Made by a program: the position numbers and the translations under genes. From assembly GCA_902517865.1 (NCBI GenBank), contig CABYDT010000007.1:1-36168 (forward strand): 36,168 nucleotides of DNA. The letters run 5' to 3'. The stretch comes from an uncultured Pelagibacteraceae bacterium (GTDB taxonomy: Bacteria; Pseudomonadota; Alphaproteobacteria; Pelagibacterales; Pelagibacteraceae). The notes under the pieces were generated by a model. It ran no database searches and was not told the origin of the DNA. It worked only from the letters and a program-made list of their open reading frames with translations. Of the stretch, positions 16,532 to 28,818 are shown piece by piece. Each line of letters starts with the position of its first letter. Position 1 is the first letter of the stretch.

Positions 16532-18607
16532 TTAAGCTAATTTTTTAGTTACTTCATCTTGAACATTCTGAGGAACTTTCTCATAGTGATCAAAAAACAT
16601 TGTGTATTGAGCTCTTCCTTGAGACATGGATCTTAAATTGTTAACATACCCAAACATATTTGCTAAAGGCACCATAGCATTTATTACGGTCGCATTACCC
16701 CGCTTGTCGGTTGATCCCACTTGGCCCCTTCTACTATTCAAATCACCAATAACATCTCCCATGTAATCTTCTGGGGTAACTACCTCTACTTTCATAATTG
16801 GTTCTAGAAGTTTAAGTCCTGCTTTTGTACAAGCTTCCTTAAAACAATATCTTGATGCAATTTCAAAAGCTAACACGCTTGAATCTACATCGTGATGTAA
16901 ACCATCGATAATTTCAACTTTATAATCAATTAGTGGAAAACCAGCTAATATTCCTGAGTCTGAAACGCTTTCTATACCTTTTTCTACACCAGGGATAAAT
17001 TCCTTAGGGATGGCGCCTCCTTTAATTAAACTTTCTACTTGTCTTCCTTCGCCAGGATTAAGTGGCTCTACACTTAATGTTACCCTTGCAAATTGACCGG
17101 CTCCTCCTGATTGTTTTTTATGAGTATAATCAACTTCTGCAGATTTTTGAATAGTTTCTCTATAAGCAACTTGAGGAGCTCCAATATTTGCTTCTACTTT
17201 AAATTCTCTTTTCATTCTATCTACAATAATATCTAAATGTAATTCACCCATCCCTTTAATAATTGTTTGTCCAGACTCATTGTCAGATGATACTCTGAAA
17301 GACGGATCCTCTTTTGCTAATCTCTGTAATGCTTCTCCCATTTTTTCCTGATCGGCTTTTGTCTTGGGTTCTACTGCAATTTCGATTACCGGATCAGGAA
17401 ATTCCATAGGCTCTAAGATTACAGAATTCGATTGGTCGCATAGAGTATGGCCTGTTATTGTATGCTTTAAACCTGCTAATGCAACAATGTCTCCAGTGCC
17501 AGCTTCTTTAATATCCTCCCTATTATTTGCATGCATTAAAAGCATTCTACCAATTCTCTCATCTTTATCTTTAGATGAATTTAAAACTCCAGTTCCAGTT
17601 TTAAGTTTTCCAGAATAAACTCTAATAAATGTTAACGAACCAACAAATGGATCGTTGGCGACTTTAAACGCAAGTGCACTAAATGGTTCATTATCATTAA
17701 ATTTTCTAACAATTTTTTCATCAGAACCAGGTTTTGTTCCTTCTATACTTGATATATCAATTGGGCTAGGTAAATAATCTACGACTGCATCTAATAATGG
17801 CTGCACACCTTTATTTTTAAAAGCTGAACCACACAAAACGGGTACAAAATCAAAAGATAATGTTCCCTTTCTAATACACATTTTTAAATCATTTTCAGAA
17901 AGTTCTTTACCTTCTAAATAACTCTCCATTAATTTTTCGTCTTGCTCTACTGCTGTTTCAACTAATTCTTTTCTATATTTTGTAGCTAAATCTTTTAAAT
18001 CTTCCGGTATATCGACTTCATTAAATTTTGCTCCCAGACTTTCGTCATCCCAAACAATACCTTTCATCTTCACTAAATCAACGCTCCCTTTTAAATCACT
18101 TTCAATACCTATCGGAATTTGCAAAACTAAAGGTTTTGAACCAAGGCGGTCTTTGATCATATCTACACATCTATAAAAGTCTGCGCCTGTTCTATCTAAT
18201 TTGTTAACAAAACACATTCTGGGAACTTTGTATTTATCTGCCTGTCTCCATACTGTCTCTGACTGGGGTTCAACACCGGCTACACCATCAAAAACTGCAA
18301 CTGCGCCGTCTAATACTTTTAACGATCTTTCAACTTCAATTGTAAAATCCACGTGTCCGGGAGTGTCAATAATATTAATTCGATGGTCTTTCCAAAAACA
18401 TGTTGTTGCTGCGGATGTTATAGTAATACCTCTTTCCTGCTCTTGTTCCATCCAATCCATAGTTGCGGCTCCATCATGAACTTCTCCTATTTTGTGACCT
18501 TTGCCTGTATAATATAAAATTCTTTCCGTGGTAGTTGTTTTGCCGGCATCTATGTGTGCCATGATACCAATATTTCTATATTTTTCTTTTGGATATTTAT
18601 CGCTCAT
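16532..18607 (-). CDS. fusA: Elongation factor G
   Basis: GTPase that drives ribosomal translocation. It has 691 aa, normal length. The G domain has [15 protein letters not shown] (17-31), the switch region [19 protein letters not shown] and NKLDRTGAD. Domains II to V follow, with [18 protein letters not shown] in domain III and [12 protein letters not shown] in domain V. It lies three bases after rpsG. A single copy is seen in this window. Confidence 0.98.
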   Translation of the reverse strand: MSDKYPKEKYRNIGIMAHIDAGKTTTTERILYYTGKGHKIGEVHDGAATMDWMEQEQERGITITSAATTCFWKDHRINIIDTPGHVDFTIEVERSLKVLDGAVAVFDGVAGVEPQSETVWRQADKYKVPRMCFVNKLDRTGADFYRCVDMIKDRLGSKPLVLQIPIGIESDLKGSVDLVKMKGIVWDDESLGAKFNEVDIPEDLKDLATKYRKELVETAVEQDEKLMESYLEGKELSENDLKMCIRKGTLSFDFVPVLCGSAFKNKGVQPLLDAVVDYLPSPIDISSIEGTKPGSDEKIVRKFNDNEPFSALAFKVANDPFVGSLTFIRVYSGKLKTGTGVLNSSKDKDERIGRMLLMHANNREDIKEAGTGDIVALAGLKHTITGHTLCDQSNSVILEPMEFPDPVIEIAVEPKTKADQEKMGEALQRLAKEDPSFRVSSDNESGQTIIKGMGELHLDIIVDRMKREFKVEANIGAPQVAYRETIQKSAEVDYTHKKQSGGAGQFARVTLSVEPLNPGEGRQVESLIKGGAIPKEFIPGVEKGIESVSDSGILAGFPLIDYKVEIIDGLHHDVDSSVLAFEIASRYCFKEACTKAGLKLLEPIMKVEVVTPEDYMGDVIGDLNSRRGQVGSTDKRGNATVINAMVPLANMFGYVNNLRSMSQGRAQYTMFFDHYEKVPQNVQDEVTKKLA

Positions 18608-18610
18608 AAT

Positions 18611-19081
18611 TTACCATCTAAAATGTGCAAAAGCTTTATTTGACTCAGCCATTTTGTGAGTATCCTCTCTTTTTTTTATTGCACCACCCTTGTTACTTGA
18701 AGCATCTAAAAATTCTTTCATGAGTCTTTCTTGCATAGTTTTATCTCCTCTTTTTTTTGATGCTTCTAATATCCATCGAATGGCTAATGCTTGACCTCGG
18801 TCATGTTTTACTTCAACAGGTACTTGATATGTTGCACCACCAACTCTTCTTGACTTTACTTCAAGGTTTGGTTTTACATTTTTTAATGCCTCATTAAATA
18901 CTTTCATTGGATCTTGTTTTGATTTATCTTTAATTAAGTCAAAAGTTCTATAAATTATTTTTTCAGCAACTGTTTTTTTTCCACCTATCATTAGTGAATT
19001 AATTATTTTAGTAATTGTTTTAGTCCCATAAACTGGGTCCTCTAAAACTTGTCTTTTTGATTGGCTTCTTCTTCTGGACAT
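18611..19081 (-). CDS. rpsG: 30S ribosomal protein S7
   Basis: Primary 16S-binding protein of the 30S head, near the E site; in E. coli it represses the str operon at the rpsL/rpsG gap. It has 156 aa. [17 protein letters not shown], the [11 protein letters not shown] beta hairpin, and [15 protein letters not shown] at the C-terminus are conserved. Here the gap to rpsL is two bases, too short for the E. coli-style S7 site. Confidence 0.97.
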   Translation of the reverse strand: MSRRRSQSKRQVLEDPVYGTKTITKIINSLMIGGKKTVAEKIIYRTFDLIKDKSKQDPMKVFNEALKNVKPNLEVKSRRVGGATYQVPVEVKHDRGQALAIRWILEASKKRGDKTMQERLMKEFLDASSNKGGAIKKREDTHKMAESNKAFAHFRW

Positions 19082-19083
19082 AA

Positions 19084-19455
19084 TTATTTTGGTCTCTTTG
19101 CTCCGTATTTTGATCTTTGTTGTTTTCTTGTAGTTACGCCCTGAGTATCTAGTAATCCTCGAACAATGTGGTATCGAACTCCTGGCAAATCTTTTACTCG
19201 CCCGCCTCTAATCATCACAACAGAGTGTTCTTGTAAATTATGACCTTCCCCTGGAATATATGCACTAACTTCAAATCCATTAGATAATCTTACTCTTGCA
19301 ACTTTTCTTAATGCTGAGTTAGGTTTTTTAGGTGTTGTTGTATACACTCTCGTGCATACTCCTCTTTTAAGTGCGCAGCCCTCGAGAGCTGGGACTTTGT
19401 TTCTTGTAATGACTTTTTTTCTTTTTTTTTTTAATAACTGATTAATAGTCGGCAT
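19084..19455 (-). CDS. rpsL: 30S ribosomal protein S12
   Basis: Decoding-centre protein that inspects the codon-anticodon helix. It has 123 aa. [21 protein letters not shown] includes the Lys that is altered in streptomycin-resistant mutants of other species, and [14 protein letters not shown] includes the second such Lys; both are wild type. It is the first gene after the 164-bp gap downstream of rpoC, so its message probably starts in that gap. Confidence 0.97.
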   Translation of the reverse strand: MPTINQLLKKKRKKVITRNKVPALEGCALKRGVCTRVYTTTPKKPNSALRKVARVRLSNGFEVSAYIPGEGHNLQEHSVVMIRGGRVKDLPGVRYHIVRGLLDTQGVTTRKQQRSKYGAKRPK

Positions 19456-19494
19456 AAATATATATTTTTTTAAGGACGCGTTAGGTAAGCTGTT

Positions 19495-19532
19495 GGTAGT
19501 AGTTTAAAGCCAACATAGCTTTACATGCTACC
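19495..19532 (-). promoter_or_regulatory. Nested leader hairpin before rpsL
   Basis: A stem-loop in the rpsL 5' leader. The inner stem TAAAGC/GCTTTA (19505-19510 with 19518-19523) is a perfect 6 bp around a 7-nt loop. The outer stem GGTAG/CTACC (19495-19499 with 19528-19532) is a perfect 5 bp. It lies about 40 nt before the ATG and downstream of the predicted promoter. It is not followed by a T-run, which argues against a simple terminator. A role in ribosomal-protein feedback is inferred. Confidence 0.45.
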
Positions 19533-19546
19533 TTAAAAAGAGGCTA

Positions 19547-19574
19547 TTAATACCAATTTATTAAATAGATTCAA
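19547..19574 (-). promoter_or_regulatory. Candidate promoter of the str operon
   Basis: On the minus strand: -35 TTGAAT (19569-19574), a 16-nt spacer, and -10 TATTAA (19547-19552), each four of six consensus bases. The transcript would begin about 85 nt before rpsL and include the nested hairpin. Matches by chance are common in AT-rich DNA, but this is the only gap over 100 bp in the supercluster. Confidence 0.4.
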
Positions 19575-19585
19575 CACCTTTGCTT

Positions 19586-19605
19586 AAAAAAAAACATCAA
19601 AATGT
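19586..19605 (-). terminator. Weak candidate terminator after rpoC
   Basis: Fifteen bases after the rpoC stop the minus strand reads ACAT-TTTG-ATGT followed by a run of nine or more T. The stem is only 4 bp, with possible G-U pairs extending it. It may attenuate rather than stop transcription into rpsL. Confidence 0.3.
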
Positions 19606-19619
19606 CCCTATTTTTGGGC

Positions 19620-22600
19620 CTATTTTGCGCTAGCAACTTCAGTTTCTTGAGTTTCTTCATTTTCAGGCGAAATCTTTTTCTGTAGCTCTAAATCTTTGTC
19701 TCTAGCTATTGAATTATATTTAAGTCTGCTTTTTCCACTACCAGCAGGTATGAGTCTACCAACAATGACGTTTTCTTTAAGTCCATTTAATTGATCCGAC
19801 TTTCCTTTTATTGAAGCGTCTGTAAGAACACGTGTTGTTTCCTGAAATGATGCTGCAGATATGAAAGATTTGGTTTGTAATGATGCTTTTGTTATACCTA
19901 AAAGAACTGGTTCAAAAGTAACTTGTTTTTTATTTTCACTCTTAAGTTTGCTATTTAATTTCATTGCATCGATTTTATCTATTATCTCTCCAGTCAATAA
20001 ACTGCTGTCTCCTGGATTTTTAACTTCAAGTTTTCTTAACATTTGTCTTAAAATAACCTCTATATGTTTGTCGTTTATTATAACTCCTTGAAGTCTATAG
20101 ACATCTTGAACTTCATTAACGAAATACTCTGTTAAAGCTTCTATTCCTAAAATTTTTAAAATATCATGAGGTGCTGGGGGACCATCTACTAAATATTCTC
20201 CTTTTGAAATTTTTTCACCTGGATTAAAGTTTATTCTTCTGTCTTTTGATACTAAATAATTTGACTCTAATGAATCTTTTCCTTTAATTGTTACTCTCTG
20301 CTTCCCTCTTATTTCTTTTCCAAAAATTACTTCTCCGTCATTTTCTGCTATTATTGCACCTTCTTTTGGTTTTCTAGCTTCAAATAGTTCAGCAACACGA
20401 GGTAATCCTCCTGTAATATCTTTTGTTTTTGAAGAGGCCTTGGGTAATCTGGCTAAAACGTCACCGGCATTTACTTTGTCTCCATCATTCACAGATAAAA
20501 TAGTATCGGTGTAAAGATAATACCTTGCTTCATTACCGTCTGCTTTTTTTACTACCTTATCATTTGAATCTCTTAAGGTTATCCTAGGCTTTAAATCAAG
20601 GTTTTTAGATAATTTCCAATCTATTACTTTTTTTGAAGAAATACCTGTTGCCTCATCTGTAACGTCTTTGATTGATATGTTGTCTACAAGATCAACAAAA
20701 TTTGCCGTCCCAGAAGTTTCTGCAATAACTGGTGATGTATAAGGATCCCACTCACAAATTTTTTGATTTTTTTTAACTTTTTCATCCGGTTTAACAAATA
20801 ATTTTGAGCCATAAGGTAGTTTATAAGAGGCTATCACGATATTATCTTTTTCAATATTGATCTCAATATTTCTGCCCATCACAATTAAATTTTTTGATGA
20901 GTCTTCTACTAAATTTTTGTTCAGTATTTTTAAAACACCATCATCTGGAGATATTATAGAAGAATCTTCTTTTATTTGCGCAGTTCCACCAACGTGAAAA
21001 GTTCTCATAGTTAATTGAGTACCCGGTTCACCAATAGATTGAGCGGCTATCATACCAACGCATTCACCAATAGAAACTGGTATGCCTCTTGCTAAATCTC
21101 GACCATAAGAAAGAGCGCAAACACCTTTTTCACTATCGCATGTTATTACTGAGTAAACTCTGCATGATTTGACGCCAGCTGACTCAAGTTTTTCGCATTT
21201 AGTCTCGTCAATTATTTCATTTTTTTTAACTATAACTTCGCCGTTTAAGGCATTTTTTATATCTTCTGCAGCGTATCTACCTAAAGCTCTCTCTGACAAA
21301 CTAACTATTACGTTACCTCCCTCAATTATTTCGGATATCTGAATAGATTTTCCTTTATTTCCACAATCACAGTCTTTTTTAGTAATAATTACATCTTGAG
21401 AAACATCGCATAAACGTCTTGTTAAATAACCAGAATTTGCTGTTTTTAATGCAGTGTCGGCTAAGCCTTTTCTGGCTCCATGGGTAGAAGTAAAATACTC
21501 TAATATTGTGAGGCCTTCCTTGAAATTTGAAATGATTGGTGTTTCTATTATTTCTCCGGAAGGCTTTGCCATTAATCCTCTCATTCCAGCTAATTGTTTC
21601 ATTTGAGCTGGTGAACCTCTGGCACCGGAGTCAGCCATCATAAAAACTGAATTAGTTTTCACTTTTCCTTCTTTATCTTTTTGCGGAGAAGAAATTATCT
21701 GCATCATTTCAGATGCAATTTTGTCCGTACATTTTGACCATTGATCAATAACTTTATTATATTTTTCACCTTTTGTTATTAGACCTTCAGAATATTGATT
21801 TTCATACTCTTCAACCATTTTTTTTGCATCAGAAACAATTTTTTCTTTATTTTCAGGTATAATTAAGTCGTCTTTTCCAAAAGAAATACCTGCTTTAAAA
21901 GCATTTTTAAAACCTAAGTCCATAAGTTTATCGCAAAATATAACCGTCTCTTTCTGCCCACAAAATCTAAAAACAATATCAATTATTTCAGATATTTGTT
22001 TTTTGGACAAAGTTCTATTTATTAAATCGAAAGTAATATTTTTATTTCTTGGAAGTATACTGGCTAATAAGAACCTTCCAGCAGTACTAATATATTTTTT
22101 AAAAATAATTTTATTGTTTTCATCTAGAGTTTTAAATCTTGATACGATTGTAGTATGAATATGAATATTGCCTGTCTCTAGGGCTTGCGATATCTGATTA
22201 ATATCTAAAAAATAACCTTTCGGCTTTTCATCTTTGTTATTCGACTCTTGTGATAAATAATAAATACCAAGAACCATATCCTGACTAGGAACAATGATTG
22301 GTTTTCCGTTGGCAGGATGTAAGATGTTATTCGTAGACATCATTAATACTCTAGCCTCTAATTGAGACTCAATACTTAAAGGTACATGAACAGCCATTTG
22401 ATCACCATCAAAATCTGCATTAAATGCTGCACAGACAAGAGGGTGTAACAATATAGCCTTTCCTTCTGTTAATACTGGTTCAAAAGCTTGAACACCCAAT
22501 CTATGAAGTGTTGGTGCTCTATTCAGTAAAACCGGGTGTTCCCTTATCACGTGATCTAATATATCCCACACCTCTTGCTTCTCTTTCTCAACAATTTTTT

Positions 22601-23798
22601 TGGCCTGTTTAATTGTTGTTGCATAACCAAGTTTATCAAGTCGGGCATAAACAAATGGTTTAAATAATTCTAAAGCCATTTTTTTAGGTAAGCCGCATTG
22701 GTGCAGTTTTAATTCTGGACCTGCAACGATTACTGATCTTCCAGAATAGTCTACTCTCTTACCCAAAAGATTTTGTCTGAACCTTCCTTGCTTACCTTTC
22801 AACATTTCAGCTAAAGATTTTAGAGGTCTTTTGCCTGTTCCGGTAATTACACGTCCTCTTCTTCCGTTATCAAATAAAGCATCAACTGACTCCTGTAGCA
22901 TTCTTTTTTCATTTCTAACTATAATATCAGGGGCTCTTAACTCCATCAATTTTCTAAGCCTATTATTTCTATTAATCACTCTTCTATATAAATCGTTTAA
23001 ATCAGAAGTTGCGAACCTCCCACCGTCTAATGGAACCAGTGGTCTTAATTCAGGGGGTATTACTGGTAACGTCGTAAGTATCATCCATTCAGGTTTGTTT
23101 CCTGAACTTGCAAAAGACTCGAGTAATTTTAATCTTTTTATTGTTCTTTCTTCATTTACTTTTGATGTAATTGTTTTTAAATCTTCTCTTAATTTATCTC
23201 TTTCTTCTTCTACATTGATGTTTGATAGACATTCTCTTATAGCAGAAGCTCCTATACCTGCCGTAAATTGATCTTCACCATATTCTTCCTGTGCTTTAAT
23301 ATAGTCCTCTTCTGAAATTATCTGATTTTTTTCTAACTTTGTTAAACCTGGTTCAATTATGATAAAATTTTCATAATAAAGAACTTTTTCTAATTCTTTT
23401 AATTTTATATCTAAGGATAAAGCTATTCTACTTGGTAAAGATTTTAAAAACCATATGTGGGATACTGGTGTAGATAGCTCTATATGACCCATTCTCTCTC
23501 TTCTTACTTTTGATTTGCATATTTCTGTTCCACATTTCTCACATATAATACCTCTAAATTTCATGCCTTTATATTTTCCGCATAGACACTCGTAATCTTT
23601 TACAGGACCAAATATTCTGGCACAAAATAAACCGTCTTTTTCAGGCTTAAATGTTCTATAATTAATCGTTTCAGGTTTCTTAATTTCTCCAAAAGACCAT
23701 GATCTTATTTTATCTGGACTTGCTAAAGTAATTTTAATTTTAGAAAATTCTTGTTTATTAACTTTTTTTGAAAAAAGATTAGTTAATTCTTTGCTCAT
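19620..23798 (-). CDS. rpoC: DNA-directed RNA polymerase subunit beta'
   Basis: Largest RNA polymerase subunit, carrying the catalytic Mg2+. It has 1392 aa. The N-terminal zinc ribbon has Cys71, Cys73, Cys86 and Cys89. The active-site [16 protein letters not shown] is at about 458, preceded by [18 protein letters not shown]. The trigger-loop region [21 protein letters not shown] is at about residue 730. A second Cys cluster (CDCG, then [20 protein letters not shown]) lies further on. The ATG shares one nucleotide with the rpoB stop. Length and domains are complete. Confidence 0.98.
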   Translation of the reverse strand: MSKELTNLFSKKVNKQEFSKIKITLASPDKIRSWSFGEIKKPETINYRTFKPEKDGLFCARIFGPVKDYECLCGKYKGMKFRGIICEKCGTEICKSKVRRERMGHIELSTPVSHIWFLKSLPSRIALSLDIKLKELEKVLYYENFIIIEPGLTKLEKNQIISEEDYIKAQEEYGEDQFTAGIGASAIRECLSNINVEEERDKLREDLKTITSKVNEERTIKRLKLLESFASSGNKPEWMILTTLPVIPPELRPLVPLDGGRFATSDLNDLYRRVINRNNRLRKLMELRAPDIIVRNEKRMLQESVDALFDNGRRGRVITGTGKRPLKSLAEMLKGKQGRFRQNLLGKRVDYSGRSVIVAGPELKLHQCGLPKKMALELFKPFVYARLDKLGYATTIKQAKKIVEKEKQEVWDILDHVIREHPVLLNRAPTLHRLGVQAFEPVLTEGKAILLHPLVCAAFNADFDGDQMAVHVPLSIESQLEARVLMMSTNNILHPANGKPIIVPSQDMVLGIYYLSQESNNKDEKPKGYFLDINQISQALETGNIHIHTTIVSRFKTLDENNKIIFKKYISTAGRFLLASILPRNKNITFDLINRTLSKKQISEIIDIVFRFCGQKETVIFCDKLMDLGFKNAFKAGISFGKDDLIIPENKEKIVSDAKKMVEEYENQYSEGLITKGEKYNKVIDQWSKCTDKIASEMMQIISSPQKDKEGKVKTNSVFMMADSGARGSPAQMKQLAGMRGLMAKPSGEIIETPIISNFKEGLTILEYFTSTHGARKGLADTALKTANSGYLTRRLCDVSQDVIITKKDCDCGNKGKSIQISEIIEGGNVIVSLSERALGRYAAEDIKNALNGEVIVKKNEIIDETKCEKLESAGVKSCRVYSVITCDSEKGVCALSYGRDLARGIPVSIGECVGMIAAQSIGEPGTQLTMRTFHVGGTAQIKEDSSIISPDDGVLKILNKNLVEDSSKNLIVMGRNIEINIEKDNIVIASYKLPYGSKLFVKPDEKVKKNQKICEWDPYTSPVIAETSGTANFVDLVDNISIKDVTDEATGISSKKVIDWKLSKNLDLKPRITLRDSNDKVVKKADGNEARYYLYTDTILSVNDGDKVNAGDVLARLPKASSKTKDITGGLPRVAELFEARKPKEGAIIAENDGEVIFGKEIRGKQRVTIKGKDSLESNYLVSKDRRINFNPGEKISKGEYLVDGPPAPHDILKILGIEALTEYFVNEVQDVYRLQGVIINDKHIEVILRQMLRKLEVKNPGDSSLLTGEIIDKIDAMKLNSKLKSENKKQVTFEPVLLGITKASLQTKSFISAASFQETTRVLTDASIKGKSDQLNGLKENVIVGRLIPAGSGKSRLKYNSIARDKDLELQKKISPENEETQETEVASAK

Positions 23799-26700
23799 TA
23801 ATTTAACTCCAGGTTTAAGCCTAACGACCTTATTTCTTTGACTAAAACGTTAAATGATTCAGGAACGCCTGACTCAAAATCATCATCACCTTTTACTATT
23901 GTTTCATAAACTTTAGTTCTACCTGCAACATCATCTGATTTGACAGTTAATATTTCTTGAAGTGTGTAAGCTGCGCCGTAAGCCTCTAATGCCCAAACTT
24001 CCATTTCTCCAAATCTTTGTCCACCAAATTGAGCTTTGCCGCCCAAAGGTTGTTGGGTAACCAAACTATAAGGACCTGTGGATCTAGCATGAATTTTGTC
24101 ATCCACCATATGGTACAGCTTTAGCATGTAAATAATACCTACCGTTACTTCTCTATCAAATTTTTCACCTGTTCTTCCGTCGTATAAAGTTGTTTGTCCA
24201 CTTTTTGGTAGTTCTGCAAAATCTAGCATCTTTGTGACATCTTCCACACTAGCGCCGTCAAAAACTGGAGTTGCAATAGGAACTCCATTAGAAAGATTTT
24301 GTAATAATTCTATTGTTTCGTCAGTATTAAGTTTTTGAATTTCTTTTTCAATATCTTTTTTTTCATAAATTTTTGACAACGCATCTTTAGCATTGTCAAT
24401 TTTTTTTAAATTAATCTGATATTCAGTTAAAATATTTTTTATCTTGTCACCGAGCTCAGAGCACGCCCAGCCTAGGTGAGTTTCTAAAATTTGGCCAACA
24501 TTCATCCTACTAGGGACCCCTAATGGGTTTAAAACAATATCAACTGGTTTTCCGTTATTCATATATGGCATATCTTCAATAGGAACAATTTTACTTATTA
24601 CTCCTTTATTACCATGTCTTCCTGCCATTTTATCACCAGGCTGTAATTTTCTTTTCATAGCTACAAAAACTTTTACCATTTTCATCACACCAGGAAGCAA
24701 TTCGTCACCTCGTTCAATCTTGTTAACTTTATCTTCAAATCTAGATTGAATATCTTTTTTTGCTTTATTAAATTGATCTTTTAGTATCTCTAAATCGTCG
24801 TTTGTTTTATTTTCATTAAAATCAATTTTAAAAATATCGTTTATACTTAGGCTTTTAAAACCATTGTCATCTATGTTTGAGTTTTTTGAAGTTCCTTTAA
24901 AATCATTTTTCAAAGTTGCATTTTTTATTATTAACTGAGCTCTACTTCTTATATTAAGCTCTAATATTGACTCTTCTGCTTGTTTATCAAGCATAACTGA
25001 TTCTATTTCTGATTTTTCAATTGATAAAGCTCTTTCATCCTTTTCAATACCATGTCTGTTAAAAACTCTCACTTCTACAACAGTACCTCCAGTTCCGGAT
25101 GGCATTTTTAATGAAGTGTCCCTAACGTCAATTGCTTTTTCTCCAAATATAGCTCTTAAAAGTTTTTCTTCAGAAGTAACTTTGGTGTCGCCTTTTGGGG
25201 TTAGTTTTCCAACAAGAATATCTCCAGGTTTAACTTCAGCTCCTACATACACTATACCAGATTCATCTAAATTTCTAAGTGCCTCTTCACTAGTATTTGG
25301 TATGTCTCTAGTTATTTCTTCTGGGCCAAGCTTGGTATCTCTGGCCATTACCTCATACTCCTCTATGTGTATTGATGTAAAAACATCATCCGAAACACAT
25401 CGTTCTGAAATTAGGATTGAGTCTTCAAAATTGTATCCAAGCCAAGGCATAAATGCTACAGTCACGTTTTTTCCCAATGCTAACTCTCCTAATTGTGTTG
25501 AAGGTCCGTCCGCAATAACATCACCTTTTTTAATTTGATCTCCGACTTTCACTAATGGCCTTTGATTAGTACATGTATTTTGATTTGATCTTTGGAACTT
25601 GAGTAAATTATAAATATCTACACCAGATTTAGTTAAATCTTTCTCCGATAAAGCTTTAACAACAATTCTTTTTCCATCAATTCTTTCAACAACTCCATCT
25701 CTTCTTGCTACAATTGTAGCCCCAGAGTCTAGAGCAACATCTTTTTCAATTCCAGTGCCTACAAGTGGTGACTCATTTTTGATTAATGGAACGGCTTGTC
25801 TCATCATATTCGACCCCATTAATGCTCTGTTTGCATCGTCGTTTTCTAAAAACGGAATTAGAGCTGCAGCTACAGATACAACCTGTTTTGGTGAAACGTC
25901 CATAAAATTTATATTCTCTGGCTTAGAAAGTTCGAAGCCCAGGTTTCTTCTACAAGATACAAGCTCATCAATAAATGTACCGTCTGGATTAAGAGGTGAA
26001 TTAGCTTGAGCGATGGTATATCTACTCTCTTCCATAGCAGACAAATAATGTATATCCTTTAAAACCTTTCCATTCTTTACACTTCTATAAGGACTTTCTA
26101 TAAAACCGTATTTATTAACACGAGAGTATGTTGCTAAACTATTAATTAATCCAATGTTTGGGCCTTCCGGTGTTTCGATTGGACATATTCTACCATAATG
26201 AGTGGGGTGAACATCCCTGACTTCAAAACCAGCTCTTTCACGTGTTAAACCACCTGGTCCTAAAGCTGACACTCTTCTTTTATGTGTAATTTCAGCAAGA
26301 GGATTTGTTTGATCCATAAATTGTGATAATTGAGAAGTTCCAAAAAATTCTTTTAAAGAAGCTGCAATAGGTTTAGAATTAATTAAATCTTGTGGCATTA
26401 CAGTATCTATTTCAACTGATGACATTTTTTCTTTTATTGCTCTTTCCATCCTAACAAGTCCAATTCTAAATTGATTTTCTACAAGCTCACCCACTGACCT
26501 AACTCTTCTATTACCTAAGTGGTCTATGTCATCTACATCTTCTTTACCGTCTTTTAGGCGCAACATAGTTTGAACAATTTTTAAAATATCTTCTTTTCTT
26601 AAGATAGTTATCTTTGGATCGCAATCTACATTCAATCTTGAATTTAATTTTACTCTACCTACATCAGATAAATCATATCTAGTACTATTAAAAAATAAAT

Positions 26701-27874
26701 TTTTAAATAAACTTTTAGAAGTTTCTGGTGTTGGAGGCTCACCTGGTCTTAGTATTTTGTATATATCCATACAAGCTTCATCTGAAGAATTGTTTTTGTC
26801 TATTGCTAATGTTTTAATTAATGATGAGCCAACATTAACACCGTCAATTTCTGAAATATTGAAGTTTTTTATTTTTAATTTATCAAGTTTTTCAAATGTC
26901 TCCTCAGTAATTTCATCGCCGGACTCAAAATATACTTCTCCAGATTTCTCATTAATTATGTCATCAGAAAAGTATCTTCCTTTTATCTCATCAGAATTAA
27001 CAAAAATATTTTTCAATCCATCTTTCTCGTATTTCATAGCTAATGCAATATTAATCTTGGTTCCCTCTTTAGCTATTTTTTTATTATTATCGGCATTTAT
27101 TAGATCAAACCTCAATTTGTAATTTTTATAATTTTTGGAGATAAATTTCGTCTTGAATTTATTTTTTTCAATTACTTCAATCTTGTTTTTATTATGAAAT
27201 AAATTTAAAATTTCATCTCTAGGCACGTCTAAAGCCATTAGTAGAGTAGTTGCAGGAATTTTTCTTTTTCTGTCAATTCTGAAATATAAGTTATCTTTTA
27301 TATCAAATTCAAAATCTAACCAGGATCCTCTATAGGGAATTACTCTACAATTAAAAAGTTTTTTTCCACTTGCATGTCCTTTTCCTTTATCATCATCTAA
27401 AAATAATCCAGGGCTTCTATGCATTTGATTAACTACGACTCGCTCAGTACCATTAACAACAAAAGTTCCTCTAGGAGTCATTAATGGTATGTCTCCCATA
27501 TATACTTCCTGTTCTTTTGCAGAAAGTATTTGTTTAGTCTGGTTTTCCTCGTTTATATCGTATGCGACTAACCTTAATGTTGCTTTTAAAGGAGCTGAAT
27601 AAGTCAAGCCTCTTTGTTTGCATTCGCCCACATCATATTTTGGGTTTTCAAATCTGTATGCTACATATTCAATAGTTGCCAAACCTGCAAAATCTTCAAT
27701 AGGGTAGACTTCCTTAAAAACTTTATCTAATCCTGATTTTCCTTTTTGATTAACCTCTAAAAAGCTATTATAAGATTGCCTTTGAACTTCAATTAGATCC
27801 GGTATGTTTAATATATTTTCTAATTTTCCAAAACTTTTTCTTATTTTTTTTTTATCTGTAAAAGATAAATCCAT
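23798..27874 (-). CDS. rpoB: DNA-directed RNA polymerase subunit beta
   Basis: Second-largest RNA polymerase subunit. It has 1358 aa, complete. The rifampicin-pocket segment [19 protein letters not shown] followed by [13 protein letters not shown] lies at about residues 510-541, with the key Gln, Asp, His and Ser as in sensitive enzymes. [12 protein letters not shown] and [23 protein letters not shown] near the C-terminus are catalytic-core signatures. The start is 45 nt after rplL, with a hairpin in between and no clear Shine-Dalgarno sequence. Confidence 0.98.
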   Translation of the reverse strand: MDLSFTDKKKIRKSFGKLENILNIPDLIEVQRQSYNSFLEVNQKGKSGLDKVFKEVYPIEDFAGLATIEYVAYRFENPKYDVGECKQRGLTYSAPLKATLRLVAYDINEENQTKQILSAKEQEVYMGDIPLMTPRGTFVVNGTERVVVNQMHRSPGLFLDDDKGKGHASGKKLFNCRVIPYRGSWLDFEFDIKDNLYFRIDRKRKIPATTLLMALDVPRDEILNLFHNKNKIEVIEKNKFKTKFISKNYKNYKLRFDLINADNNKKIAKEGTKINIALAMKYEKDGLKNIFVNSDEIKGRYFSDDIINEKSGEVYFESGDEITEETFEKLDKLKIKNFNISEIDGVNVGSSLIKTLAIDKNNSSDEACMDIYKILRPGEPPTPETSKSLFKNLFFNSTRYDLSDVGRVKLNSRLNVDCDPKITILRKEDILKIVQTMLRLKDGKEDVDDIDHLGNRRVRSVGELVENQFRIGLVRMERAIKEKMSSVEIDTVMPQDLINSKPIAASLKEFFGTSQLSQFMDQTNPLAEITHKRRVSALGPGGLTRERAGFEVRDVHPTHYGRICPIETPEGPNIGLINSLATYSRVNKYGFIESPYRSVKNGKVLKDIHYLSAMEESRYTIAQANSPLNPDGTFIDELVSCRRNLGFELSKPENINFMDVSPKQVVSVAAALIPFLENDDANRALMGSNMMRQAVPLIKNESPLVGTGIEKDVALDSGATIVARRDGVVERIDGKRIVVKALSEKDLTKSGVDIYNLLKFQRSNQNTCTNQRPLVKVGDQIKKGDVIADGPSTQLGELALGKNVTVAFMPWLGYNFEDSILISERCVSDDVFTSIHIEEYEVMARDTKLGPEEITRDIPNTSEEALRNLDESGIVYVGAEVKPGDILVGKLTPKGDTKVTSEEKLLRAIFGEKAIDVRDTSLKMPSGTGGTVVEVRVFNRHGIEKDERALSIEKSEIESVMLDKQAEESILELNIRSRAQLIIKNATLKNDFKGTSKNSNIDDNGFKSLSINDIFKIDFNENKTNDDLEILKDQFNKAKKDIQSRFEDKVNKIERGDELLPGVMKMVKVFVAMKRKLQPGDKMAGRHGNKGVISKIVPIEDMPYMNNGKPVDIVLNPLGVPSRMNVGQILETHLGWACSELGDKIKNILTEYQINLKKIDNAKDALSKIYEKKDIEKEIQKLNTDETIELLQNLSNGVPIATPVFDGASVEDVTKMLDFAELPKSGQTTLYDGRTGEKFDREVTVGIIYMLKLYHMVDDKIHARSTGPYSLVTQQPLGGKAQFGGQRFGEMEVWALEAYGAAYTLQEILTVKSDDVAGRTKVYETIVKGDDDFESGVPESFNVLVKEIRSLGLNLELN

Positions 27875-27883
27875 ATGTTTAAA

Positions 27884-27905
27884 TTCTGATTAAATTAAAT
27901 CAGAA
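27884..27905 (-). promoter_or_regulatory. Hairpin in the rplL-rpoB gap
   Basis: A perfect 8-bp inverted repeat, TTCTGATT and AATCAGAA, with a 6-nt loop ends nine bases before the rpoB ATG on the minus strand. In E. coli this gap holds an attenuator and an RNase III site that lower rpoBC relative to the ribosomal proteins. A similar role here is inferred from position. The T-tract that follows is only TTTAAAC. Confidence 0.45.
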
Positions 27906-27919
27906 ACTTTTTATAAAAT

Positions 27920-28291
27920 TTATTTTAATTCAACTTTAGCGCCAATTGCTTCAAGCTTCTTTTTAACTTCCTCGGCGTCTTTTTTACTAACACCAGATTT
28001 AAGTTCCTTAGGAGCCCCTTCAACTAAGTCTTTAGCCTCCTTTAGACCTAATCCAGTGAAAGCTCTAACTTCTTTAATAGCTCCAATTTTATTTGATCCA
28101 GAAGATGCTAATACTACGCTAAATTCATCTTTATCCGCTGCCGCACCTTCTGCCGCCTGTGCAGGAGCTGCTGCTGCTACTGGAGCTGCCGCTGTCACGC
28201 CCCATTTTTCTTCAAGTGTCTTTGATAATTCTGCGGCTTCAACAACTGTAAGTTTTGAAAGTTCATCGACAATTTTATTAAGATCTGCCAT
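27920..28291 (-). CDS. rplL: 50S ribosomal protein L7/L12
   Basis: Multicopy stalk protein that recruits translational GTPases. It has 123 aa. The N-terminal dimerisation domain is 1-33, an Ala/Pro hinge follows (about 34-52), and the C-terminal domain carries [30 protein letters not shown], the factor-binding helices. The start has a GAGGT ribosome binding site. It follows rplJ by 16 nt. Confidence 0.97.
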   Translation of the reverse strand: MADLNKIVDELSKLTVVEAAELSKTLEEKWGVTAAAPVAAAAPAQAAEGAAADKDEFSVVLASSGSNKIGAIKEVRAFTGLGLKEAKDLVEGAPKELKSGVSKKDAEEVKKKLEAIGAKVELK

Positions 28292-28307
28292 TTTTACCTC
28301 AGTGAAA

Positions 28308-28817
28308 TTAATTTTTTAAACTTTTTGCGTGGGCTAAATTAGCGATTTTTGAGCCAGGTGCAAGTAAAATACTCAATAATTTTTGCTGTGGTGCCTGCAA
28401 TAAACCCACAATTTTTGCTCTAGCCTCGTCTAATGTTGGTAATGTGGCAATTTCAGCCACCTCCTGAGGCCCTAATAGCTTGTCATCCATTATACCGCCG
28501 ACAATTTTTAGTTTGTCATTGCTCTTTTGGAAATTCACTAAAATTTTAGCTATTGATATTGGATCTTTTGATAATGCAACAGCAGTGGGACCTTTGAACA
28601 GACCATTAGCTTGAGAGTGCGGCGTATCTTTCAAAGCTAATTTTGTAATTCTATTTTTTGTAACTTTTACTAATGCGCCAGCCTCTCGCATCCTATTTCT
28701 AAGTTCATCAAGTTGTTTTACATTTAAACCAATATAATGGTAAACCATTAATGCATTATTAGCTTCTAAATCTTTTTTTAAATTATTAATATAGTTCACT
28801 TTCTCTGTCTTTTTCAT
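28308..28817 (-). CDS. rplJ: 50S ribosomal protein L10
   Basis: Stalk base that carries L7/L12 dimers; with them it represses its own message in E. coli. It has 169 aa. [40 protein letters not shown] and [11 protein letters not shown] are conserved, and the C-terminal helix for L7/L12 binding is present. The start is one base after the rplA stop, so the long E. coli-type L10 leader is absent. Confidence 0.96.
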   Translation of the reverse strand: MKKTEKVNYINNLKKDLEANNALMVYHYIGLNVKQLDELRNRMREAGALVKVTKNRITKLALKDTPHSQANGLFKGPTAVALSKDPISIAKILVNFQKSNDKLKIVGGIMDDKLLGPQEVAEIATLPTLDEARAKIVGLLQAPQQKLLSILLAPGSKIANLAHAKSLKN

Positions 28818-28818
28818 T

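Noticed and set aside
28056-28319. Plus-strand Ala-rich frame antisense to rplL
   Set aside because: The Ala-rich look comes from the palindromic GCN/GGC codons of the L7/L12 hinge; no independent coding evidence.
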